A stretch of 6,380 bases of DNA, from contig JABWAJ010000337.1 in NCBI GenBank assembly GCA_013361075.1, forward strand, positions 1 to 6,380, given 5' to 3'. Below, in pieces: positions 1 through 6,380 of the stretch. Each line of letters starts with the position of its first letter. Within the stretch, counting starts at the first letter, position 1. The stretch comes from Saprospiraceae bacterium. Its GTDB lineage: Bacteria; Bacteroidota; Bacteroidia; Chitinophagales; Saprospiraceae. The notes under the pieces are model-generated. The model had not been told where the DNA came from. It did no database searches and saw only the letters and a list, made by a program, of their open reading frames with translations. A program made the translations under genes and the position numbers.

Positions 1-247
1 GTACTTCAATATTTTGCCTGATTACAATGCTTCCTAATTCGTATTCATCAATGAGTTTTTCAGAACCGCGTCCCCGGGAATAGCGTTCGATCAGGACAAT
101 CCGAATCTCCGTTACCGTTTGGGGGTTCATGGACTGAAAGAGAATGGCACCTTCTACGGATCCTTCTTTTTCAGAAACTTCTTCCGGGAGGAGTAACTCT
201 AATTTTACTCCTTCGATGCCCAGCCATTTTTTTACTTTTCCAAACAT
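1..247 (-). CDS. Arrestin/Spo0M-like small protein, N-terminal part (partial at left edge)
   Basis: An open frame reads leftwards from an ATG at 247-245 to the window edge without a stop, giving 82 complete codons. The protein begins MFGKVKKWLGIEGVKLELLL and has no signal peptide or membrane segment, so it is probably cytoplasmic. The short basic/amphipathic N-terminus, the 'LGIEGVKLEL' strand, a proline/acidic turn and a 'V.G.ILFQS' strand, then 'IRIVLIERYSRGRG' around residues 50-63, resemble the start of an arrestin-like beta-sandwich as in Spo0M-type proteins. Many Bacteroidota encode short proteins of this style with no assigned role. No clear Shine-Dalgarno sequence precedes the ATG, which is normal in this phylum. 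The gene lies downstream of, and in the same orientation as, the gene at 531-1013, but 283 bp of repeat-containing DNA separate them, so co-transcription is uncertain. The reading frame is well supported; the family assignment is tentative and the C-terminal part is not visible. Confidence 0.6.
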   Translation of the reverse strand, partial: MFGKVKKWLGIEGVKLELLLPEEVSEKEGSVEGAILFQSMNPQTVTEIRIVLIERYSRGRGSEKLIDEYELGSIVIRQNIEV

Positions 248-317
248 CGGTCTATAATTTTGTAACGAAACAGCGATTGGATTTTTGGAGGTAGTTGGCG
301 GGAGCAGTTTGTAGGAA

Positions 318-350
318 CAGTTGGCAGTTGGCACTTGTTCAGTTGGCAGG
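318..350. repeat. Inverted, degenerate copy of the TGCCAAC repeat (left arm)
   Basis: This stretch contains three copies of GTTGGCA, the reverse complement of the TGCCAAC heptamer in the tandem array at 401-532. The 16 bases at 318-333 are an exact reverse complement of 422-437 and of 477-492. The 15 bases at 335-349 (TTGTTCAGTTGGCAG) are an exact reverse complement of 428-442. A further degenerate AGTTGGC lies at 293-299. Together with the right arm this makes a large inverted repeat with roughly 50-70 bp between the arms, which could fold in single-stranded DNA or in a read-through transcript. It is non-coding as far as I can see. Confidence 0.8.
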
Positions 351-400
351 CGCTTCTGACAGAGGTTATCGTTTAACAATTCACTAATTGAAACCCAGAA

Positions 401-532
401 CTAAACTGCCAACTAAAATCCTGCCAACTGCCAACTGAACAATTGCCCCCCGGCACTAAACTGCCAACTGAAATCCTGCCAACTGCCAACTGAACAATTG
501 CCCCTCGGCACTAAACTGCCAACTGAAATCCT
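401..532. repeat. 55-bp tandem repeat, two full copies plus a 22-bp partial third
   Basis: Unit 1 is 401-455 and unit 2 is 456-510. They differ at only two of 55 positions (A415 against G470, and C450 against T505). A third copy starts at 511 and matches the first 22 bases of unit 2 before diverging at 533. Each unit starts CTAAACTGCCAACT and contains a run of 7-bp TGCCAAC steps, then GAACAATTGCCCC and CGGCA. Seven TGCCAAC heptamers occur in the array. The last copy ends inside the stop codon (531-533) of the minus-strand gene at 531-1013, and CTAAAC at 531-536 matches the first six bases of the unit. The near identity suggests recent duplication or homogenisation. It is not a CRISPR: there are no unique spacers. 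The remainder of 248-530 holds no gene that I can support. Confidence 0.9.
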
Positions 533-1013
533 AAACCATCCGCTTATGCCAGCTTTGCCCGAGCGTTTTTTCCCAGGAACGTTCAAGGTCGCCCTTGTTG
601 GTAATCATGGTATCAAAGACCAAGGTATGGTCGTCAATTTCACCGGCTGCATATTTTTCGGCGAACACCTCCCTTGGAACGGTGAATATCTGTTCTCCTT
701 TGCGGTAACTGAACCGCATGCGGTCGAAAAGATCCACGCCATACTCAGATTGGAGGGCTTTGAGGAACCGCACAGAAGTATCAATGGAACATCCGCTTGC
801 GTCGGCCTGGCCTTCATCTACCATCAGTACAATAAATCGCTGGTACCACACATCAGCATATGCATTGAGCCGGCGGTCGTGGCTAACCCAGCTTTTAGCA
901 AAATCCTGTATTTTTTGGCGGAGGCCGTCAAGAGCTTCTCCCGGGAAAGGTTGACTGCTCTGGTATATCCAAACACGCGCACTGTCAGGGAATTGTTGAT
1001 AAGAATTGTTCAT
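531..1013 (-). CDS. Conserved Bacteroidota protein of the family often mislabelled 'ABC transporter ATPase'
   Basis: A 160-aa soluble protein with no signal peptide or membrane segment. I recognise it as a small family nearly universal in Bacteroidota, from conserved blocks: DSARVWIYQ (residues 10-18), WYQRFIVLMVDE (56-67), ASGCSID (72-78), the YGVDLFDRM segment (91-99), and the C-terminal SWEKTLGQSWHKRMV. Homologs are often named 'ABC transporter ATPase' in databases, but no Walker A, Walker B or ABC signature motif is present here, so that name is not supported and the true function is unknown. The length is the usual one for the family and the C-terminus looks complete. The ATG at 1013-1011 is preferred; an in-frame TTG at 1019-1017 would add only two residues. 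The gene is divergent from the receptor gene at 1181. Its stop codon is overlapped by the last partial copy of the tandem repeat. Confidence 0.85.
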   Translation of the reverse strand: MNNSYQQFPDSARVWIYQSSQPFPGEALDGLRQKIQDFAKSWVSHDRRLNAYADVWYQRFIVLMVDEGQADASGCSIDTSVRFLKALQSEYGVDLFDRMRFSYRKGEQIFTVPREVFAEKYAAGEIDDHTLVFDTMITNKGDLERSWEKTLGQSWHKRMV

Positions 1014-1034
1014 AACCAAGAAAGAATCTTTATG

Positions 1035-1064
1035 CGAAGATAAAAACGTTCGGGGATTGGGAAA
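1035..1064 (-). promoter_or_regulatory. Candidate Bacteroidota-type promoter for the 531-1013 gene
   Basis: On the minus strand, TATCTTCG (1042-1035) matches the TAnnTTTG -7 consensus at five of six fixed positions. It is preceded, after 18 bp, by TTTC (1064-1061), three of four matches to the -33 TTTG element. Transcription would begin near 1028, leaving a leader of about 15 nt before the ATG at 1013. Spacing matches the better promoter in front of ppk1, but two mismatches make this only a candidate. I found no convincing counterpart on the plus strand for the divergent receptor gene. Confidence 0.35.
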
Positions 1065-1169
1065 GTTTTACCTTCTTTGCTGTTGAAAAATTCTGACTGC
1101 AAAAGACTAAGTGTTGAGGAAAAGCTCTAATTTGGCCTTCAAATCCAAATTTTTTCTCTAAACCAGCAC

Positions 1170-1174
1170 AGGAA
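1170..1174 (+). promoter_or_regulatory. Ribosome binding site of the TonB-dependent receptor gene
   Basis: AGGAA lies six bases before the ATG at 1181. It supports this start, which is also the one that gives a well-formed signal peptide. The downstream gene at 4041 has no comparable purine-rich site. Confidence 0.55.
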
Positions 1175-1180
1175 TATAGC

Positions 1181-3994
1181 ATGAAATTTTCAATCTACAC
1201 CTGTATTCTTAATATTATTCTTATTTTCGGAATGACTCCCCTTTACGGTCAAACCGTTATTCGCGGTGAAGTCAAAGATGAAAAGAGCGGTGAACCGTTA
1301 ATTCTGGCCAATGTATTCATTAAAGGAACGACTGAAGGAGCGACTACTGAATACGATGGCACTTTTGAATTGCGAACCACCCGGCCATTGCCTTTCACCG
1401 TGGTATTTTCTTATACCGGCTACGATGAAAAGGAGCTTGAAGTTACTTCGGCAGCCCAGCGGATTGTGATGAAGTTGCCTGAAAATTCGATCACAATTTC
1501 TACGGTTGAGGTAAAAGGGCAACGGATCAGCGACAAGCAAAAGCAGTCGGCTCTCACCGTTGAGTCATTGGACAATATTGCCATCAAGCAGACGCCTGCG
1601 GCCAGTTTTTACGATGGGCTGGGCTCCCTGAAGGATGTTGATTTGACCGCAGCCAGTCTGGGTTTCAAAATTGTAAATACCCGGGGATTCAACAGTACGA
1701 GCCCGGTACGGTCCCTGCAAATTATTGACGGCGTTGACAACCAGTCTCCCGGATTGAATTTTTCTTTGGGAAACTTTCTCGGAGCTTCTGAATTAGACGT
1801 TAACCGGGTGAACTTAGTCGTGGGTGCCAGTTCTGCATTTTATGGCCCTAATGCTTTCAACGGGGTCATCAGCATGGAAACCCGTGATCCTTTTCTTCAA
1901 AAAGGGTTGTCGGTCATGTTGAAAGCAGGAGAACGCAGCTTGCTGGAAGGTGGCATTCGCTGGGCCGATGCGCTTAAAAATAAAGATGGCCTGGAGCACA
2001 TTGCTTACAAATTCAATTTTTCCGGTTTCAGTGCCTACGATTGGGAAGCAGACAATTACGATGTGGTCTTCGACTCGCAAAGCGCACAGGATAACCCCGG
2101 CGGCTACGATGCGGTTAATATTTATGGCGATGAGTTTGTGAGTGGTAATGAATACCCCACCATTATCGGCATGGGGAGCATTCACCGCAAAGGATACCGG
2201 GAAAAAGATTTGGTAGACTACAATTCCCGCAATTTCAAGGTTGGGGCGGCTGCTCATTTTCGGCTGAACCCATCCAAAACGGTAGAATCCCCCACCTTGA
2301 TTCTGGCTTCCAATTTTAGTACAGGCACTACTGTATACCAGGGCGACAACCGGTATAGCCTGCGCAATATCCGGTTCTACCAGCACCGGCTCGAGTTGAA
2401 AAAAGAAGACAAATATTTCTTCAGGGTGTATGCCACACACGAAGATGCAGGCGATTCCTACGATCCCTACTTTACGGCCCTGCAATTGCAGGAAAACGCC
2501 AAAGAAGGACAATACTGGAGCGCTACGTATATCGCCTACTGGCAAACCCAGATTGTACCCAAAATCAACAGCATAGACGGATTGCCCCGCATTTCTCAGT
2601 TTCCTGGCGACCCTCAGGGATACCGGGATGCGCTGAATGCGTTTTTGTCCAACCCAATGCTTCAGGATTCTCTGCGGGTATGGCATGGTATGGCGCAGGA
2701 AGTTGCGCTGAAAGAAGATAATTTAGTAGAAGCGGTGGACTATTACGAGCCGGGCACTCAAAGGTTCCAGCAGGAATTCGATGACATTACATCCCGTGTT
2801 TCTTATGCAGAGGGCGGTACCCGTTTTTTTGATAAATCGGCATTGATCCACGCACACGGAGAGTATAAATTTAATGACCTGTATCAGGGCGGCAGTATTT
2901 CCGATCTTGATATTGTGGTAGGGGCTAACGGCCGTCAATATTTGCCGGACTCGCAGGGCTCTATTTTGCTGGATACTGCGGGAAGAAAAATCAATACTTA
3001 CGAATACGGTATTTATGGTGGCGGAACCCTCGAATTTAACAACCGGCTGAAATTCAGCGCTTCTATCCGCATGGATAAAAACCAAAACTTTGATTACCTG
3101 TTTTCGCCGGCAGCTTCGCTTGTTTTTACGCCGAACACCAACAATACGTTGCGCTTGTCTTTCTCTTCGGCCATTCGCAACCCTACGCTGGCTGACCAAT
3201 ACCTCTTTTACAATGTAGGACGGGCTATTCTGCTGGGCAATATTGATGGCGTTGATAGCTTGGTAACCATTGAGTCGCTGCGCAATTATCTCAATACCAA
3301 TGATGTAAGCTTGCTTGATTATTTCAGTGTTGCGCCGATCCGACCAGAGAAGGTGCAAACTATTGAAGCAGGATACCGCACCACCTTATTCGACAGGTTG
3401 TATCTTGATGCTACTTACTATTACAGTTTCTACCAGGATTTCATTGGTTATAACATTGGTATTGATGCTTTCATCAATACCATCTCGGGGGGAATTACGG
3501 GGGCGCAGGCTTATCGCGTAGCAGCAAATGCTACGGACCGGGTTACTACTCAGGGTTTTTCGATTGGTGCAAGCCTGTATTTTCTTCAGTATTATTCCAT
3601 CAACGGCAACTATTCCTGGAATAAGTTGAACACTGAAACCGATGATCCAATTGTTCCGGCGTTCAATACACCCGAACACAAGTACAATATCGGGCTTTCC
3701 GGTCGGGACATCACGTTGCGCTTTGGTGGCACAACCATTCCGAATTTTGGGTTCAGCATCAATTATAAGTGGATTGACGAATTCGTTTTCGAAGGTTCGC
3801 CGCAGTTTACGGGCATCATTCCTTCGTATGATATGCTCGATGCCCAAATCAATTTTGCGGCCAGTAAGCTCAATACGACGTTTAAGCTCGGTGCAAGCAA
3901 TATTCTGGACAACAAAGTATTTCAGACTTATGGCGGTCCACGAATCGGACGACTGGCTTATATTTCTGCCGTTTACGAATTCAAGAAAAAATAG
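1181..3994 (+). CDS. TonB-dependent outer-membrane receptor with N-terminal carboxypeptidase-regulatory-like domain
   Basis: A complete 937-aa receptor that would import a ligand across the outer membrane using TonB energy. Residues 1-23 form a signal peptide (basic start, hydrophobic core, LYG before Q24). Residues about 26-100 are a CarboxypepD_reg-like beta-sandwich ('IRGEVKDEKSGEPLILANV', then 'GTTEGATTEYDGTFEL' and 'VVFSYTGYDEKELEV'). A plug domain spans about 120-237, with 'TRGFNS' (167-172), 'LQIIDGVD' (179-186), 'VNLVVGASSAFYGPNAFNGVI' and 'TRDPF'. The remaining ~700 residues alternate aromatic-rich strands and loops, as in a 22-strand barrel, and end in YEFKKK. There is no STN domain, it is shorter than typical SusC proteins, and no SusD gene follows. 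Instead a secreted hydrolase-fold protein follows after 46 bp on the same strand, suggesting one operon. The ligand cannot be told from the sequence. Long minus-strand frames inside it are shadows. Confidence 0.93.
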   Translation: MKFSIYTCILNIILIFGMTPLYGQTVIRGEVKDEKSGEPLILANVFIKGTTEGATTEYDGTFELRTTRPLPFTVVFSYTGYDEKELEVTSAAQRIVMKLPENSITISTVEVKGQRISDKQKQSALTVESLDNIAIKQTPAASFYDGLGSLKDVDLTAASLGFKIVNTRGFNSTSPVRSLQIIDGVDNQSPGLNFSLGNFLGASELDVNRVNLVVGASSAFYGPNAFNGVISMETRDPFLQKGLSVMLKAGERSLLEGGIRWADALKNKDGLEHIAYKFNFSGFSAYDWEADNYDVVFDSQSAQDNPGGYDAVNIYGDEFVSGNEYPTIIGMGSIHRKGYREKDLVDYNSRNFKVGAAAHFRLNPSKTVESPTLILASNFSTGTTVYQGDNRYSLRNIRFYQHRLELKKEDKYFFRVYATHEDAGDSYDPYFTALQLQENAKEGQYWSATYIAYWQTQIVPKINSIDGLPRISQFPGDPQGYRDALNAFLSNPMLQDSLRVWHGMAQEVALKEDNLVEAVDYYEPGTQRFQQEFDDITSRVSYAEGGTRFFDKSALIHAHGEYKFNDLYQGGSISDLDIVVGANGRQYLPDSQGSILLDTAGRKINTYEYGIYGGGTLEFNNRLKFSASIRMDKNQNFDYLFSPAASLVFTPNTNNTLRLSFSSAIRNPTLADQYLFYNVGRAILLGNIDGVDSLVTIESLRNYLNTNDVSLLDYFSVAPIRPEKVQTIEAGYRTTLFDRLYLDATYYYSFYQDFIGYNIGIDAFINTISGGITGAQAYRVAANATDRVTTQGFSIGASLYFLQYYSINGNYSWNKLNTETDDPIVPAFNTPEHKYNIGLSGRDITLRFGGTTIPNFGFSINYKWIDEFVFEGSPQFTGIIPSYDMLDAQINFAASKLNTTFKLGASNILDNKVFQTYGGPRIGRLAYISAVYEFKKK

Positions 3995-4040
3995 CAACTT
4001 CCTTTTCTCAATATTTTTCAAACCAATAAACTTGCTTTCT

Positions 4041-5627
4041 ATGAAAAAAGTCAACATTCCGATTTTACTCCTCTTGTTTTTTACAGGGTTAAGTTTTCTG
4101 CAGGCGCAGAATACGCGCTATGTAGACCCGATATTCAGCCAGGTAAACAAGGTGAGTGATGTCGTTTATGGTAACAACATCTCCATCCTCACAGGGGCTC
4201 CGGCTCCGCTTGACCTGAAAATGGACGTTTATTCACCTGCAGGAGATACAGAAACGGATCGCCCTGTGGTTCTGTACTTCCATACGGGCAGCTTTTTGCC
4301 ACAGTACCTGAATGGGCAAATTACAGGTGGAAGACTCGACTCCACTGTAGTTGAAATTTGTACCCGCCTTGCAAAAAGGGGATATGTAGCCATCGCTGCA
4401 ACCTACCGCCAGGGTTGGTTGCCAACTTCTCCTGATCAGAATGTTAGAACGGGATCTTTGTTGCAGGCGGCTTACCGCGGCATTCAGGATGCACGTACCT
4501 GCGTTCGCTTCCTGCGCAAAAACGTTGCTGAAGGTGGAAATACTTATGGCATTGACCCGGAAAAAATCATCATGTGGGGACAAGGGACAGGTGGATACAT
4601 TTCCCTTGGTGCTGCATTTTTAGATGATTATCAGGAAATTGTGATTGATAAGTTCATCAATACACAAACTGCACTGCCATTTGTTGTTGAAAGCGTACAC
4701 GGGGACATTTACGGAACAAATACAACGCCGCTAAATACGCCCAACCATGTTGGTTACAGCTCCGATTTTGCCATGGCCATCAACATGGGTGGCGCTCTTG
4801 GCGACAGCACATGGGTAGACGGTGCTGACAATGAGCCTGTTACGATGGGTTATCACGTCGTTACCGATCCTTTTGCTCCATTTGGCAATGGACCTGTTAT
4901 TGTGCCAACGACGATGCAGTTTGTTGTCAACGTATCGGGCACCAGAACAGCAGTTCAGTTTGCCAATGAAACAGGTGCTAATGACATTCTGGAGCCGGTT
5001 TTGACCATGTCCCCGGATGCTTTGACGCAGTTTGTAACAGCAGTGAAGCCTGTTCCGGTTAATTTAGCTGCACTTGGCCAGGCACCAACTACTCTGGGTG
5101 CCGATCACATTTATCCTTTCCGTGTAGTTGGCCTGGGTTCCGGCCCATGGGATTGGTGGAGCAAGCCACTGCTCGACGCCATCATTGCACAGTATCCGCC
5201 TGCGTTTATGTTGAACTCAGATGTGCTGCACAACAACGGTTTGATCACCAACCCGGATATGTCGGCTACCAAAGCCCGTCTGTATATTGACACCATCATG
5301 CAGTATTTCATTCCACGTGCCTGCCAGGGCCTGCAGTTGGAAAGCTGCCTGCTGGTGAGCAAAACGGAAGAAGTTGCCAACGAAGATTTGGTAAATCTTT
5401 CAGTGGCTCCTAACCCATCCAGCAGCGACATGCTCATCCAGTGCAATGCTGAAACGCCGATGATGGACCTCCAGGTGTTCAACATGAATGGCATGCTGGT
5501 TCGGTCAGTTCGTGGTGTGAATACCAACCAATATACGTTGCAGCGGGATAACCTTCCTCCGGGCATGTATCTGGTCAAGGTGAGGTTTGAACAGGGCTTT
5601 TTAGCCAAGCGGGTCGTCTTTAATTAG
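4041..5627 (+). CDS. Secreted alpha/beta-hydrolase-fold protein with T9SS type A sorting domain; nucleophile serine apparently missing
   Basis: A 528-aa exported protein. Residues 1-22 are a signal peptide (MKK, leucine/phenylalanine core, LQA before Q23). About 55-425 follow the esterase/carboxylesterase pattern: 'LDLKMDVYSP' (57-66), an oxyanion-type segment 'VVLYFHTGSF' (76-85, normally HGGGF), 'YVAIAATYRQGW' (115-126), 'AYRGIQDARTCVRFLRKN' (144-161), the nucleophile elbow 'IMWGQGTGGY' (177-186), and 'HVVTDPFAPFG' (272-282), where D276 fits the catalytic acid. In the elbow the usual G-x-S-x-G reads G-Q-G-T-G, with Gly182 in place of serine. A T9SS type A sorting domain covers about 450-528 ('LSVAPNPSS', 'LQVFNMNGMLVRS', 'LPPGMYLVKV', final KRVVFN), predicting export through the T9SS and release or anchoring at the surface. 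The start at 4041 is chosen for the signal peptide; the frame stays open upstream to 3642 but there it overlaps the receptor gene. It is probably co-transcribed with the receptor. Substrate or ligand is unknown. Confidence 0.9.
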   Translation: MKKVNIPILLLLFFTGLSFLQAQNTRYVDPIFSQVNKVSDVVYGNNISILTGAPAPLDLKMDVYSPAGDTETDRPVVLYFHTGSFLPQYLNGQITGGRLDSTVVEICTRLAKRGYVAIAATYRQGWLPTSPDQNVRTGSLLQAAYRGIQDARTCVRFLRKNVAEGGNTYGIDPEKIIMWGQGTGGYISLGAAFLDDYQEIVIDKFINTQTALPFVVESVHGDIYGTNTTPLNTPNHVGYSSDFAMAINMGGALGDSTWVDGADNEPVTMGYHVVTDPFAPFGNGPVIVPTTMQFVVNVSGTRTAVQFANETGANDILEPVLTMSPDALTQFVTAVKPVPVNLAALGQAPTTLGADHIYPFRVVGLGSGPWDWWSKPLLDAIIAQYPPAFMLNSDVLHNNGLITNPDMSATKARLYIDTIMQYFIPRACQGLQLESCLLVSKTEEVANEDLVNLSVAPNPSSSDMLIQCNAETPMMDLQVFNMNGMLVRSVRGVNTNQYTLQRDNLPPGMYLVKVRFEQGFLAKRVVFN

Positions 5628-5732
5628 TGTATGACTTTACAATCAGATAACTGCGAAGGGAGCAAGTGACACAGCTCTCCCAAACCATTGATCAGAACTT
5701 TCTGATTGTTCAAAAAACAGCAAACAAAGTGA

Positions 5733-5766
5733 GCGCCGCCTCTCGACCTGAGGGCGGCGCTTTTGT
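5733..5766 (+). terminator. Intrinsic terminator after the receptor/hydrolase operon
   Basis: GCGCCGCC (5733-5740) pairs perfectly with GGCGGCGC (5753-5760); allowing one bulged G, the stem extends to CCTC/GAGG with a 7-nt loop (5743-5749). TTTTGT follows at once, and an A-rich stretch precedes the stem. It lies 105 bp after the hydrolase stop. The rest of 5628-5732 holds only a weak hairpin (5691-5706, ATCAGAA with TTCTGAT and a 2-nt centre) and no gene that I can see. Confidence 0.85.
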
Positions 5767-5791
5767 ATTCAAATGTAAAAGTTTACCTTTG
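5762..5791 (+). promoter_or_regulatory. Bacteroidota-type promoter of ppk1
   Basis: TTTG at 5762-5765 and TACCTTTG at 5784-5791, 18 bp apart, match all fixed positions of the known Bacteroidota primary-sigma promoter (TTTG near -33, TAnnTTTG near -7). Transcription would start around 5797-5799, giving a leader of about 22 nt before the ATG at 5820. The -33 element lies in the T-tract of the upstream terminator. Confidence 0.7.
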
Positions 5792-5819
5792 GCTTTCATT
5801 TTAATATCCAGCTTCATTC

Positions 5820-6380
5820 ATGCCGACAGCCCTTTATTTCAGCCGCGATTTGAGTTGGCTATCTTTCAATCACCGGGTGTTACAGGAAGCCTGCGACCCG
5901 CGCGTCCCTCTGTACGAAAAGATCAAATTTTTGGCCATTTACAGCGCCAACCTGGATGAATTTTACCGGGTTCGGGTGTCAGCCCTGCGCTCTTTTAAAT
6001 CGCTCAAAAAAGAAACCCGCCGGGAGTTTGAATTGAAACCCAAAAAAGAACTGCGGCAAATCCGGGCCATTGTAGAAGAGCAGCAACGCGAATTTGGCAG
6101 CATTTTCCGGGAGTTGATTATCCCGGAATTGGAACGCAATGGCATTCGGTTGCTGAAAACAGAAGAATTTAGTGAAACCCAGAGTGCCTTTGCTGCTCAG
6201 TATTTTAAAGAGCAGGTATTGGCTCATATCCAGCCGCAGGTATTGCTGGAGGGGGACGAAGCGCCATTTTTAAAAAATAAAGCCCTGTATTTTGTTGTGG
6301 TAACGGCGGAAGCGCCTGCCGGCCTGTATTTGGTTGAAATGCCCGTAGGTCCGTGCCCCCGATTTGTAGAATTACCCGGC
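5820..6380 (+). CDS. ppk1: Polyphosphate kinase 1, N-terminal part (partial at right edge)
   Basis: The first 187 codons of PPK1, which reversibly makes inorganic polyphosphate from the gamma-phosphate of ATP. The N-terminal domain is clear: 'YFSRDLSWLSFNHRVLQEA' (6-24), then 'DPRVPLYEKIKFLAIYSANLDEFYRVRVSALR' (26-57). Asn44 in 'SANLDEF' corresponds to the ATP-contacting asparagine of the E. coli enzyme (Asn45). A charged helical stretch follows (about 60-110), as usual for the N and middle domains. The catalytic histidines lie beyond the window, so activity cannot be judged. The ATG at 5820 gives the usual short lead before the conserved R-D/E-LSWLSFN motif. There is no obvious Shine-Dalgarno. 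A terminator and a promoter directly upstream make it transcriptionally separate from the receptor/hydrolase pair. Confidence 0.95.
   Translation, partial: MPTALYFSRDLSWLSFNHRVLQEACDPRVPLYEKIKFLAIYSANLDEFYRVRVSALRSFKSLKKETRREFELKPKKELRQIRAIVEEQQREFGSIFRELIIPELERNGIRLLKTEEFSETQSAFAAQYFKEQVLAHIQPQVLLEGDEAPFLKNKALYFVVVTAEAPAGLYLVEMPVGPCPRFVELPG

Noticed and set aside
401..532. CRISPR array
   Set aside because: The units abut directly with no unique spacers and there are no cas genes.
498..1043. 181-aa plus-strand open frame
   Set aside because: It lies antisense to the recognised 160-aa conserved gene, starts inside the tandem repeat and has no recognisable family features.
1127..1134. Promoter for the receptor gene at CTAATTTG
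   Set aside because: Only the TTTG part fits; the TA is one base out of register and no -33 TTTG lies at the right distance.
1814..2686. 290-aa minus-strand open frame, and similar ones at 2723-3358 and 3386-4057
   Set aside because: They are antisense to the TonB-dependent receptor, whose domains read continuously in the plus frame; their translations look like non-coding shadow composition.
3642..4040. Upstream extension of the hydrolase-fold gene
   Set aside because: The frame is open but overlaps the receptor's C-terminal barrel. The ATG at 4041 starts a proper signal peptide, so the extension is not translated in all likelihood.
5666..5959. 97-aa plus-strand open frame
   Set aside because: It crosses the terminator and promoter and overlaps the start of ppk1 in another frame.

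Overview
The window looks like chromosome of a member of the Bacteroidota, probably Saprospiraceae or a close relative. Three things point there: a secreted protein with a type IX secretion (T9SS) C-terminal sorting domain, a TonB-dependent receptor that begins with a carboxypeptidase-regulatory-like domain, and a promoter matching the Bacteroidota consensus TTTG-N18-TAnnTTTG. The family-level placement is an impression from protein style, not a computed result.

Layout. Positions 1-247 (minus) hold the N-terminal part of a small arrestin/Spo0M-like protein that runs off the left edge. Positions 248-530 are intergenic and carry a repeat: a 55-bp tandem unit in two full copies plus a partial third, facing an inverted, degenerate copy of the same TGCCAAC-rich sequence. 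The array runs into the stop codon of the next gene, a 160-aa conserved Bacteroidota protein (531-1013, minus) of a family often mislabelled 'ABC transporter ATPase'. A 167-bp divergent intergenic region follows.

Positions 1181-5627 (plus) form a likely two-gene operon. A 937-aa outer-membrane TonB-dependent receptor is followed after 46 bp by a 528-aa secreted protein with an esterase-type alpha/beta-hydrolase fold and a T9SS type A sorting domain. In the hydrolase the nucleophile-elbow serine appears to be replaced by glycine, so it may be a non-catalytic surface binding protein working with the receptor. A strong hairpin terminator closes the unit, and its T-tract appears to double as the -33 element of the promoter for the next gene, ppk1 (polyphosphate kinase, 5820 to the right edge, N-terminal 187 residues).

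No rRNA, tRNA, CRISPR array, transposase or phage gene was seen. The most interesting items are the apparent pseudo-hydrolase paired with a receptor, the tandem/inverted intergenic repeat, and the terminator-promoter overlap.
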